This document shows positions 18,499 to 26,367 of a DNA stretch of 64,000 bases, in pieces; the stretch's first letter is position 1; the number at the start of each line of letters is the position of its first letter. The notes beneath the pieces were generated by a model. The model was not told the DNA's origin and ran no database searches. It saw only the letters and a program-made list of their open reading frames with translations. The DNA comes from Akkermansia sp. (GTDB lineage Bacteria > Verrucomicrobiota > Verrucomicrobiia > Verrucomicrobiales > Akkermansiaceae): contig JAFQGF010000003.1 in the NCBI GenBank assembly GCA_017415555.1, forward strand, positions 31,108-95,107, given 5' to 3'. The position numbers and the translations under genes are program-made.

Positions 18499-19539
18499 TC
18501 AGAGATTAAAGAAAGGAACTGAGGATGGTTCAAGACGCAGAAAATCCTCCGTCTTAATGCGGAAGGAGTGAATACGCTGGAGTACAACGTGGCGCTGACC
18601 TACATCCGGATTGCCGATAAAGGTCATACCGCAAAGCAGCGACGGCAGAGCGTGCTCATCCTGCCAGGCGTAGGTGCTGGGTAACACCGTGGGAGCCATA
18701 CTGGTAAACCCGTCCACCTGCACATTGTGCGCATAGGCAAACTCATCCAGCTTGCGACAAAGCTCCGGAGAGTAGGTGCCGTTCTCTTCTGCATATACCA
18801 ACAGGAAAACAAAACGATTACTCCACTCAGCCGCAGCCTCCGGGTGTTGTGCAAGGTAGTGGCGGAAAGCCATATCCTTACCGCTTCCTCTTTTGCCCAG
18901 GAAGAGTACCACAGTGGTGAGTCCACGCAGTTCGCTGTATACGAGAGCCTCATGAGTATCTGCCGCCACAGGAAGTGGTGCATGCACTCCTGCTTGTGGA
19001 TGCTGTTGTTGCCAGTTTTTTACACGCTCCAATGCTGCCGGAGTCAGCATCAGCACCCCACTGTGAGGCTTTCCCCGGGTTGTGACCGGAAAGCTGTGCA
19101 CGCGACCATCTGCCGCTAATAATTGCAAGGTGAACTCTTCCGGCAGCACACCGGGATAGATGGCCAGGATTTTCCCATATAAAGTGCCATGATTCTGCGT
19201 TGCAATGGGCTCAAACTCGTGTTGTTTCAGCCATTGTGTCAGAAAGTCCACACTGACATCGTCCAGAGCACTGACCGGCACACGCACTTGTCGCCCCCGC
19301 ATGGTACGCAAAATCACAGTAGCTTGTTTGCCCCATTGTCCACGGATTCCCTGTAGCGTGGCATGCAGTGAATCCCCGGTATGTCTCAGCCCCCAGTGAC
19401 GTAGCGTGTCTCTGGCGCCGAAAATAGGCATCAGCTCCAACCCGGTCGCGCCGAACTCGGAAGGACTGGCAAAATCCGCCTTAACGCATGGCATGAGAGT
19501 CGCCAAAAACACCGGAACAATGCACAAAATCTCTTTCAT
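18499..19539 (-). CDS. Secreted SHD1-like/thioredoxin-like protein
   Basis: A 346-residue exported protein (signal peptide MKEILCIVPVFLATLMPCVKA). Two SHD1-like beta segments follow (ILRTMRGRQVRVPVSALDD, then LLAADGRVHSFPV), then a thioredoxin-like domain (LTTVVLFLGKRGSGKDM and YLAQHPEAAAEWSNRF). The active-site region has no CxxC. The HPEA-W-F segment aligns with the downstream 1101-residue protein, so the two are paralogs in one operon. I start at the ATG at 19539; a GTG at 19557 is possible. Function unknown; partners in an envelope complex are a fair guess. Confidence 0.8.
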   Translation of the reverse strand: MKEILCIVPVFLATLMPCVKADFASPSEFGATGLELMPIFGARDTLRHWGLRHTGDSLHATLQGIRGQWGKQATVILRTMRGRQVRVPVSALDDVSVDFLTQWLKQHEFEPIATQNHGTLYGKILAIYPGVLPEEFTLQLLAADGRVHSFPVTTRGKPHSGVLMLTPAALERVKNWQQQHPQAGVHAPLPVAADTHEALVYSELRGLTTVVLFLGKRGSGKDMAFRHYLAQHPEAAAEWSNRFVFLLVYAEENGTYSPELCRKLDEFAYAHNVQVDGFTSMAPTVLPSTYAWQDEHALPSLLCGMTFIGNPDVGQRHVVLQRIHSFRIKTEDFLRLEPSSVPFFNL

Positions 19540-19621
19540 ATACCCCAATAGGCGCACACCGGGAGATTTTTTTCGATAAAAAACTCATTTTTTTATGACT
19601 TTCTGCTGATTTTTTGCAGGA

Positions 19622-19650
19622 TTGACGCCGAGGCCGCTGCATGGTAGTAT
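19622..19650 (+). promoter_or_regulatory. Promoter of mutL
   Basis: TTGACG (19622-19627), 17 nt, TAGTAT (19645-19650), with 16 nt to the ATG at 19667 and a weak AGGA just before it. The AT-rich gap upstream holds an 8-bp inverted repeat (ATAAAAAA/TTTTTTAT, 19576-19596). Confidence 0.6.
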
Positions 19651-19666
19651 AAGTTCACACAGGAAA

Positions 19667-21583
19667 ATGGAGAACGAGACGCAACAGAGAATCCACCGCA
19701 TGAGCGATGTGCTGGCCAGCCAGGTGGCTGCCGGCGAAGTGGTGGAGCGTCCCGCCTCCGTGGTCAAAGAACTCATCGAGAACAGTATCGATGCCGGAGC
19801 TACCATGATTCGTGTAGAAATTGTGCGTGGTGGCATCTCGATGATGAAGGTGACAGATAACGGCTGTGGAATGAGCCGACAAGACGCCCTCATGTGCCTG
19901 GAACGGCATGCGACAAGCAAGCTGACCAGTTATGATGATTTGTCCTGCATTGCTAACCTCGGGTTTCGAGGGGAAGCTTTGCCCAGTATTGCCTCTGTAG
20001 CCGAGCTTCGCATCATGACAAGACGCGAAGCGGATATGGAGGGTACCATCATTTCCTGCAGCGGGGGCGTCATGGAAGACCCGCAGCAGGCAGGCTGTGC
20101 TCCCGGAACGGAAATCTGCGTCAATAACCTTTTCTTCAATACACCGGTGCGCCGCAAGTTTCTGAAGAGCAATGAAACGGAAGCCGGACACATTGAGCAC
20201 GAAATCAAGGTACATGCTCTTGCATACCCCAACCTGCGGTTTGTGTATGTGCGGGATGGACAGCTGGTATTCGACTGGCCTGCTACAAGTGATCTGCGCC
20301 AGCGCATTGCCGACTTTGCCGGGAGAGACATTGCCGCTGGCCTGCTGCGCATCAAGCCACAGCTTGGGCCGGGAATCCATGTGAGCGGCTTCCTCATGCC
20401 GCTGAGCGAGGCTCGCCGCAACAGGCGCATGCAATTCATTTTCCTGAACACTCGTTCCATCGAGGACAAGATTATCGCCCGGGCTATACGGGATGGCTAC
20501 GGCGGATTCCCCACCGGATTGCATCCTGCTCTCTTCCTGTACCTGGAGGTCGAACCTGCGCTTGTGGATGTCAATGTGCATCCGGCCAAAAAGGAAGTAC
20601 GCTTCCTGCGCCCATCCGACATTACAAATGTGGTGATGGATGCGGTTTCTGCTACCCTGGCAGCACATGCCCGTGGGGAAAACGAACAGCGACCACAGGT
20701 GCCGCCGGCACCAGTGCACAAGCCGCTTCCGGCAGATAAAACGATTGTTGCCCCGCAGCCTTGCCCAAAGAGCCGACAATCGACAACACCAGTGGTCGCG
20801 ATGACGGACGAGGCACAACAAGGGACGGCATTACGACCGATTCCGGAAGGAATCGCAAAACCCGCACTGGTGCTCAAACCAGTGCTTGAACCCATACAGA
20901 AAGAACTGACGCTGCCCGCCGCCCCGGTGAAGCAGCCCACGGAGTCACCGGTTGTGCCACATGCGGCATCTCCCTGTCCTGAGCCGGTTTCCTCCGGCTC
21001 AAAAGCAGATAAGTTCCGCTATGTGGGGACCTGCGCCGGCAAATACCTCCTGTACGAGAATGCGGAAGGGCTTGTGCTGCTTTCTCCCGGAGCGGCACGC
21101 GAGCGCATTCTCTATGAGCGCCTGCTTAAAAGCCACGACCGCCCCATCCACTCCCAACGCCTGCTGCAGCCTGTTATGCTGGACCTGGATGCCCGCGAGG
21201 TAGGCGTGGCTCTGGAGGTCAGCAAACAACTGGAGCGAGCCGGTTTCCGTATTTCTCACTTTGGTCAGCGCACACTCCGTGTGGATGGCGTACCGATGAT
21301 GCTCAGCCTGCCTAGGGTGGATGAATTCCTGCTGGAGCTTATACGCAGCTTCTCCTCCGGCGAGATGAAGCTCAAACGCGCACGCAACCCCTTCGAACCC
21401 TACGCCCAGCAGCTTGCCCGCCAGTATTCCCGCAAGGAAGACCTGCGTCCCTGGTTGCAGGCACCTCTGCCGCTTCTCAGTGAGTTGTTGAGCTGTGAGA
21501 TTCCCTACTGCACGCCTAACGGAAAACCCACCATGGTGCCGCTTTCTCTCAACGAGCTTTCCCGCAAATTCCAGGCTCAGTAA
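19667..21583 (+). CDS. mutL: DNA mismatch repair protein MutL
   Basis: MutL couples mismatch recognition by MutS to strand removal. The 638 residues have the GHKL ATPase motifs (ELIENSIDAG, DNGCGM, GFRGEAL), a Pro-rich linker at about 340-440, and a C-terminal dimerisation domain. The endonuclease motif DQHA(X)2E(X)4E is changed: the equivalent segment is SPGAARERILYERLL, with Ser473-Pro-Gly in place of Asp-Gln-His, and the CPHGRP motif reads CTPNGKP. It is therefore probably not a nicking MutL. I start at the ATG at 19667; the frame is open further upstream but only through the promoter. Confidence 0.96.
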   Translation: MENETQQRIHRMSDVLASQVAAGEVVERPASVVKELIENSIDAGATMIRVEIVRGGISMMKVTDNGCGMSRQDALMCLERHATSKLTSYDDLSCIANLGFRGEALPSIASVAELRIMTRREADMEGTIISCSGGVMEDPQQAGCAPGTEICVNNLFFNTPVRRKFLKSNETEAGHIEHEIKVHALAYPNLRFVYVRDGQLVFDWPATSDLRQRIADFAGRDIAAGLLRIKPQLGPGIHVSGFLMPLSEARRNRRMQFIFLNTRSIEDKIIARAIRDGYGGFPTGLHPALFLYLEVEPALVDVNVHPAKKEVRFLRPSDITNVVMDAVSATLAAHARGENEQRPQVPPAPVHKPLPADKTIVAPQPCPKSRQSTTPVVAMTDEAQQGTALRPIPEGIAKPALVLKPVLEPIQKELTLPAAPVKQPTESPVVPHAASPCPEPVSSGSKADKFRYVGTCAGKYLLYENAEGLVLLSPGAARERILYERLLKSHDRPIHSQRLLQPVMLDLDAREVGVALEVSKQLERAGFRISHFGQRTLRVDGVPMMLSLPRVDEFLLELIRSFSSGEMKLKRARNPFEPYAQQLARQYSRKEDLRPWLQAPLPLLSELLSCEIPYCTPNGKPTMVPLSLNELSRKFQAQ

Positions 21584-21595
21584 CCGATTTTGTGC

Positions 21596-21624
21596 TTTAT
21601 CTATCCCGCAGAGTATGCTAGAAT
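21596..21624 (+). promoter_or_regulatory. Promoter of the ROK kinase gene
   Basis: A TAGAAT -10 (21619-21624) ends 8 nt before the ATG at 21633. The -35 at 17 nt is a weak TTTATC (21596-21601). Confidence 0.5.
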
Positions 21625-21632
21625 GCGCGCGT

Positions 21633-22583
21633 ATGGCAGCAGAAGAACTTTCTATCGGTGTGGATATGGGTGGCACAACCATCAAATTTGCCGTTGTGCA
21701 GGGAACAGAGGTCATTTACAAAGGCGTTCCCATGCAGACTGGAGATTACCCCTCGCCCGACTGCATTGTAGAGGAAATAGGCAAGCGACTTCGCGCCATT
21801 ATGGAGCTGTATCCTTCTGTTAAAGCAGTAGGTATGGGGCTGCCCGGTTTTGTGGACCATAAGGCGGGTATTGTGGATTCTCTCACCAACGTTCCCGGTT
21901 GGTACGATATCCACATCCGCGATATTCTTTCTGATGCCACCGGACTTCCTGCCGCGGTGGACAACGATGCCAACTGCATGGCCTATGCTGAGTGGAAGCT
22001 CGGAGCCGGGCGTGGTATGAGCGACCTGGTGTGCTTGACACTGGGAACCGGCATCGGTTCCGGCGTGATTGCCGGCGGGCATTTTGTGCGTGGCCACCTG
22101 AGTGCTGCCGGTGAGTTGGGACAGATGACTATTGACTACAAGGGGCGTCTTGGCTACTATGGTAATCAAGGGGCTATTGAGGACTACATCGGACACCGCG
22201 AAATCACAGCCGAAGCTCAGGCTTCCTACGCCGCGGCCGGATATTCCCGCCCACTGGAAAAATGCGGCCCGATGGAGCTGGAACTGGCAGCCAAAGCAGG
22301 CTGCCCCATTGCGCTGAAGGTATGGGATGATATTGGTCGCAAGCTTGCAGCCTGCCTCATGAACTGCCACTACATTCTTAACCCGGAGGCCTTCATCATC
22401 GGCGGAGGCGTGGCAAAAGCCGGAGATTTACTATTCGGGCCGACGCGTCGTTATCTCAAGGCCCAGCTGTACCCGCCGCATTACGAGAAAATCAAAATCC
22501 TGCCGGCCAAGTTCAGTAATGATGCCGGCATCATTGGTGCCGCGCGTCTGGCTCTCAGCGTAGCCAATAACGAAGATTCCTGA
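21633..22583 (+). CDS. ROK family sugar kinase (glucokinase-like)
   Basis: A 316-residue cytoplasmic kinase, probably phosphorylating glucose or an amino sugar. The phosphate loop is DMGGTT at 11-16, the catalytic Asp is in VDNDANC (Asp112), and the second glycine-rich loop is LGTGIGSGVIAGG. The structural zinc site normal for ROK proteins is lost: the ExGH histidine is Gln164 (ELGQ), and CxCGxxGC reads GYYGNQGA. The sugar-binding Glu residues appear kept. The start at 21633 is set by the promoter. Confidence 0.9.
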   Translation: MAAEELSIGVDMGGTTIKFAVVQGTEVIYKGVPMQTGDYPSPDCIVEEIGKRLRAIMELYPSVKAVGMGLPGFVDHKAGIVDSLTNVPGWYDIHIRDILSDATGLPAAVDNDANCMAYAEWKLGAGRGMSDLVCLTLGTGIGSGVIAGGHFVRGHLSAAGELGQMTIDYKGRLGYYGNQGAIEDYIGHREITAEAQASYAAAGYSRPLEKCGPMELELAAKAGCPIALKVWDDIGRKLAACLMNCHYILNPEAFIIGGGVAKAGDLLFGPTRRYLKAQLYPPHYEKIKILPAKFSNDAGIIGAARLALSVANNEDS

Positions 22584-22591
22584 TTTCTGAC

Positions 22592-23497
22592 GTGCTGCAA
22601 GATGCTACCAAAGCAGAGCTTCGCCTCTGTTCCCGACTGAAGCTGGAGGAATCTGCGGCATCTCAGCTGATTGCGGCCATGCGCGAGGGAAAATCCTCCA
22701 GAGGCGCAGTAGTGCTCTCGCCTTTGGCAGCTGCAGATTACTTGCCGCCCTTTGATTGCATCGATACAAGCGACTGGGGATGGTTGCCGCCGCGGGTCTT
22801 TGTGCCGGCAGAAGGCGTAAAACCCACGGCCTTTGCCGATTATGCATCCGGCCTGTACTACGCACTGGATTTGTCGTCCTGCTGGGAGAGTGCACCGCTT
22901 TCCGTTGTAGAAGCACCTGCCGCCAGTCTGGATATGTGTGCAGCTCCCGGTGGCAAGACAATGCTCATGGCTGCCCGTTATCTCCCCCATAACCACACAG
23001 CTAATGAGGTGAATGCCGCCCGCCGCGGCATTCTGCGGCAGAATATGGAGCAATGCGGAGTGCCGAATGTGGCTGTAACCGGCCTTCGCCCCGACCAGTG
23101 GGCAGCAGAAGGACATTGTTTCAACCTCCTTCTGGCGGATGCTCCTTGCAGTGGGCAATCCCTGCTGTGCAAGGGAATTCGCAATCCGGGGTGTCTGGGG
23201 GCACAGATGGTAAATGGCAATGCAAAACGCCAGAAGGGCATTCTGCTGGCGGCGGTACAGTGCGTAGCACCCGGTGGTCACATTCTCTATTCCACCTGTA
23301 CTTATGACCCGGACGAAAACGAGAAAGTGATGGCATACATTCTCAAACGTGTGCCGGGATGGACGGCCGTGGAAGTGCCGGTTCTTGCGGAGTTCCGTTC
23401 TGCGTTGGCGGATTTCCCCTGTTATCGGCTTCTGCCACACCATGGATTCGGCGCCGGTGGCTTCTGCTGCCTGTTGAAACGTAACATTAACTCTTAA
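22592..23497 (+). CDS. RsmB/NOP-family RNA m5C methyltransferase
   Basis: A SAM-dependent cytosine-5 RNA methyltransferase, rRNA or tRNA target not known. Motifs are the SAM loop DMCAAPGGKT, motif IV ADAPCSG and motif VI STCTYDPDENE with both catalytic Cys. At 301 residues it lacks the N-terminal NusB-like domain of RsmB and is nearer in size to NSUN-type enzymes. The start is a GTG 8 nt after the ROK stop, so the genes are probably co-transcribed. Confidence 0.9.
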   Translation: MLQDATKAELRLCSRLKLEESAASQLIAAMREGKSSRGAVVLSPLAAADYLPPFDCIDTSDWGWLPPRVFVPAEGVKPTAFADYASGLYYALDLSSCWESAPLSVVEAPAASLDMCAAPGGKTMLMAARYLPHNHTANEVNAARRGILRQNMEQCGVPNVAVTGLRPDQWAAEGHCFNLLLADAPCSGQSLLCKGIRNPGCLGAQMVNGNAKRQKGILLAAVQCVAPGGHILYSTCTYDPDENEKVMAYILKRVPGWTAVEVPVLAEFRSALADFPCYRLLPHHGFGAGGFCCLLKRNINS

Positions 23498-23516
23498 CCT
23501 CAACATATACAAAACA

Positions 23517-24032
23517 ATGAAAACCATTAACATTATAGTAGCCATTGCGGCTCTTGTGATACCCACTCTGATTGCTGCACCCATGCCGGCTAAAGCCGAC
23601 TTGCTGGCAAGTAATACAGTCGTGGCTGTATACACCGGCACAAAAGAACGTCCCTGCATGTTCCGCACTGCTCTCTGCCCCGACCGCTGCGGCCACGCCG
23701 CCAAAGTAGCAACCTTCAGCGTTGTCAGCAACGAAGATTATAAAAAGCCCGGGAAGTATGGAGATGATAAGGCAGAACCCGGCTCCGTCATCATGGTGGA
23801 TTTGCTGCATGAAACGCCCGGACAGAGTGACGAAGTGAAGAAAATTATCGAAACTCTCCAACCCGGTGATGCTGTCCGCATGACCCAAGATCACTATTAT
23901 GGTGATTTCGGTGAGGTCGTTGAGCCTTTCCGTCCTGTCACCAAAATGGAGAAGTTGGAGGGTGTGAAGAAGAGCGTTCCCGCCTCCACCGAAGTTCAGC
24001 ACCCCATTATGCTGCTGCGTCGTGCACGCTAA
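23517..24032 (+). CDS. Exported hypothetical protein with CPDRC motif
   Basis: A 171-residue exported protein of unknown function. The signal peptide is MKTINIIVAIAALVIPTLIA, with the cleavage site in the APMPAKA region. The mature part has a cysteine/histidine motif (RPCMFRTALCPDRCGHA) that could bind a metal, and is otherwise a short beta-rich domain with DAVRMTQDHYYGDFG. It lies 19 nt after the methyltransferase gene and overlaps the next gene by 11 bp. Confidence 0.78.
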   Translation: MKTINIIVAIAALVIPTLIAAPMPAKADLLASNTVVAVYTGTKERPCMFRTALCPDRCGHAAKVATFSVVSNEDYKKPGKYGDDKAEPGSVIMVDLLHETPGQSDEVKKIIETLQPGDAVRMTQDHYYGDFGEVVEPFRPVTKMEKLEGVKKSVPASTEVQHPIMLLRRAR

Positions 24033-24816
24033 GCGACTCACCCTCACATTTTTTCTGGCAGGTTGTTTTGTTTCCCCGGCAGAGCAACCTGTCAGTGTTG
24101 TCGCCTCGCAGCAGCTGCGACAGCCCATTCCTCAGCTTGAACTTGATTTACAGGGGCAGGGGACTGCTCTCGTTTTTATTGGAGGACTCGGGGATGAAAT
24201 AAGTGGTATCGTGCCGCATATGATGGCCACAATGCCCCCGGTGAGTTCGCAGGAAACACGTGCTTATTATCACTGGCATGCCGGCAATCCCCAACAGGCA
24301 GACCGGGGTGCTGCAGCATTGGCGGCCCGCATCCGGGCATACCGCCATCGCAATTCGGCGGCGGATATCGTGCTCATCGGGCACAGCATGGGTGCCGCAA
24401 CAGCCATGAAGACCGCTGCGGCACTTCCACCCGGGGAAGGGCGCGTGTTTGTTGTAACACTTGATCCCTCAGACCGCAGCTACGCACCCGTGCGCCCGCC
24501 ATCTGTCAGCTGGTGGGGAAATGCCTATGTGGTAAACTCTCGCTCGGCGCATGACTATATTGCCGTATGGGGCGGACGCTGGAATGCCTGCAAACAGGCA
24601 GATACGAACTTGCGATTCGATGGTCGGCTCAGAGATGAGAGTGGGTATTTTTATATACACGATAACGCCCTCTCGCTGATGTGCAGCAGAGGGCGCGGCA
24701 GGCATGCATCGCTGTATGATGAAATTTGCCGGAGACTCAGAACAGAGTCGGCACCCAGCCGAGAAGACGATACGTCCAGACAGCAATTGCCAGGAGAGAG
24801 AGCAGATACCAAGTGA
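24022..24816 (+). CDS. Putative lipoprotein alpha/beta hydrolase
   Basis: A 264-residue exported protein with the lipase nucleophile motif GHSMG (IVLIGHSMGAATAM) in an alpha/beta-hydrolase frame. The oxyanion region is VFIGGLGDE and a possible catalytic His lies in YIHDNAL. The N-terminus MHAKRLTLTFFLAGC is a lipobox; the start codon is GTG and overlaps the preceding gene by 11 bp. Substrate unknown. Its last 80 bp overlap a small gene on the other strand, so its Arg/Ser-rich C-terminal tail (residues about 240-264) may be neutral extension. Confidence 0.8.
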   Translation: MHAKRLTLTFFLAGCFVSPAEQPVSVVASQQLRQPIPQLELDLQGQGTALVFIGGLGDEISGIVPHMMATMPPVSSQETRAYYHWHAGNPQQADRGAAALAARIRAYRHRNSAADIVLIGHSMGAATAMKTAAALPPGEGRVFVVTLDPSDRSYAPVRPPSVSWWGNAYVVNSRSAHDYIAVWGGRWNACKQADTNLRFDGRLRDESGYFYIHDNALSLMCSRGRGRHASLYDEICRRLRTESAPSREDDTSRQQLPGERADTK

Positions 24817-24928
24817 TAACCCACGCAGGACGCACCTGGTGACGTGTGGCATTGGACATCTGATTTCGCACCTTGATGACCTGCTTCTGGAAGATGAGAT
24901 CTTCGTTCTCCGGGATTTCTTCTCTCAT
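24737..24928 (-). CDS. Small single-pass membrane protein
   Basis: A 63-residue protein of unknown function: an acidic start (MREEIPENEDLIFQKQ), a basic middle (KVRNQMSNATRHQVRP), then one membrane helix (AWVITWYLLSLLAIAVW) and a short tail. I accept it as real because a good promoter (TTGAAA, 17 nt, TACACT) ends 10 nt before the ATG at 24928, and because the charge pattern fits membrane topology. It overlaps the end of the convergent hydrolase gene by 80 bp. A longer in-frame start at 24967 lies in the -35. Confidence 0.65.
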   Translation of the reverse strand: MREEIPENEDLIFQKQVIKVRNQMSNATRHQVRPAWVITWYLLSLLAIAVWTYRLLGWVPTLF

Positions 24929-24938
24929 GGCTCGGCAC

Positions 24939-24967
24939 AGTGTAACACAGACGAGCGCTGTTTTCAA
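24939..24967 (-). promoter_or_regulatory. Promoter of the small membrane protein gene
   Basis: TTGAAA (24962-24967), 17 nt, TACACT (24939-24944) on the minus strand. Its -35 lies 11 bp from the -35 of the divergent aroK promoter. Confidence 0.6.
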
Positions 24968-24978
24968 GTACTACAGTC

Positions 24979-25007
24979 TTGCCAAGTCAGAAAAAATCTG
25001 CTAAACT
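24979..25007 (+). promoter_or_regulatory. Promoter of aroK
   Basis: TTGCCA (24979-24984), 17 nt, TAAACT (25002-25007), with 49 nt to the ATG at 25057: one of the few longer leaders in this window. Confidence 0.55.
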
Positions 25008-25056
25008 CTGGGCCGTTGCAGAGCCGTGCACTCTATACAAAACCGTATTTACTTAC

Positions 25057-25620
25057 ATGGAGCCTTGCTTTCCCATAGATACCAAAGGGCATCCCATCAT
25101 CCTGATTGGGCTGATGGGCTGTGGCAAGACGACTATCGGCAAAGAGCTCAGCCGCATGACTTGCATGCCCTTGATTGACATGGATTCCATTATCGAGGAA
25201 CAGATTGGCAAGAGCATTTCCGATATTTTCCGCGATGAGGGAGAGGCTCATTTCCGGGCACTGGAAACAGCCCTGCTGCGATATATTGAGGGTACGGTGG
25301 GTACAGAGAAGGGCTCCGTCATCATTTCTACCGGAGGTGGCGTTGTTCTTAAACCGATTAACAGAGAGTTGCTGCGGAGAATTGGATTCACGGTGTGGTT
25401 CAATGTGGACGTTCCTACTCTGCTGGAGCGCACATCCCGGAGCAATAACCGCCCCCTGCTGCAACGCCCGGATCGAGCAGCCATCATGGAAAGACTGTAC
25501 CGGGAACGTACGCCGTTGTACGCCGAGGCTGCCCACCTGCGACTAGATTCCTCCCATATCAGTGTGCGGGACACTGTCCCACTCGTACACGAGGCAGCGT
25601 TGCGTTTCTTTGGCAACTGA
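25057..25620 (+). CDS. aroK: Shikimate kinase
   Basis: Phosphorylates shikimate at the 3-hydroxyl, the fifth step towards chorismate and aromatic amino acids. The 187-residue protein has the Walker A GLMGCGKTTIG, the shikimate-binding DMDSIIEEQ and STGGGVV segments, and a lid with NNRPLL. Length is normal. The ATG at 25057 is used since the frame upstream runs into the promoter. It converges with tlyA, with only 2 nt between the stops and no terminator visible. Confidence 0.96.
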   Translation: MEPCFPIDTKGHPIILIGLMGCGKTTIGKELSRMTCMPLIDMDSIIEEQIGKSISDIFRDEGEAHFRALETALLRYIEGTVGTEKGSVIISTGGGVVLKPINRELLRRIGFTVWFNVDVPTLLERTSRSNNRPLLQRPDRAAIMERLYRERTPLYAEAAHLRLDSSHISVRDTVPLVHEAALRFFGN

Positions 25621-25622
25621 GC

Positions 25623-26351
25623 TTAGCGCAGCCAGGCCAGGAATTCTCTGTTACCCTCCATACCTGTGATGGGAGAATCTGCCACACCCATCCATTCCCG
25701 CTTCAGCTCCATTGTAACAAACTCGCGGATTTTTGTCACCGCTCTCTCATGCAGAGCAGGGTCTCGCACAATGCCGCCGGGGCCTATATCTTCCGGTTGC
25801 AGCTCGAATTGGGGCTTGATAAGCACTAGCATATCCCCGCCTTCCTCCAGACAACCGTAGGCGGCCGGCAATATTCTGGTAAGGGAAATGAAGGATACAT
25901 CACTTACTATAAGCTGCACCTTTTCTCCCAAGTCTGCCGGTGTCATGTATCGGGCGTTGAACTGCTCCTTTACAATGACACGGGGGTCATTGCGGAGTTT
26001 CCAGACCAGCTGATTCGTGCCTACATCCACCGCATGCACACGTTTAGCGCCATTCTGGAGCAGGCAATCCGTAAAGCCGCCCGTAGAGGAGCCGATATCC
26101 AGACACACTTTACCCTCGGCTTTTACGGGGAATGCTTTAAGTGCCCCCTCCAGCTTAAGACCTCCGCGACTTACATATTTCGGCTTATTCTTCACCGTAA
26201 TGGGCAGGGAATCGTCTACCTTGGTGCCGGGTTTTGTAACGGGTTGGCCCTTTACCAGGACTTCTCCGGCAATAATGAGGCGCTGAGCCTGTTCGCGCGA
26301 GTCGCACAGGCCCAGGGAGGTAATAAGAACATCCAATCTCTGCTTAGGCAT
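25623..26351 (-). CDS. tlyA: TlyA family 2'-O-ribose rRNA methyltransferase
   Basis: A 242-residue protein with an N-terminal S4 RNA-binding domain (RLDVLITSLGLCDSREQA) and an FtsJ-like Rossmann domain with the SAM motif LDIGSSTGGFTDC. TlyA enzymes methylate ribose positions in 16S and 23S rRNA; older entries call them haemolysins. I use the ATG at 26351 (MPKQR) since the longer start at 26381 would overlap the upstream gene. It is the last gene of the osmC operon. Confidence 0.93.
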   Translation of the reverse strand: MPKQRLDVLITSLGLCDSREQAQRLIIAGEVLVKGQPVTKPGTKVDDSLPITVKNKPKYVSRGGLKLEGALKAFPVKAEGKVCLDIGSSTGGFTDCLLQNGAKRVHAVDVGTNQLVWKLRNDPRVIVKEQFNARYMTPADLGEKVQLIVSDVSFISLTRILPAAYGCLEEGGDMLVLIKPQFELQPEDIGPGGIVRDPALHERAVTKIREFVTMELKREWMGVADSPITGMEGNREFLAWLR

Positions 26352-26367
26352 AGCGGAAAGAGAAGAT

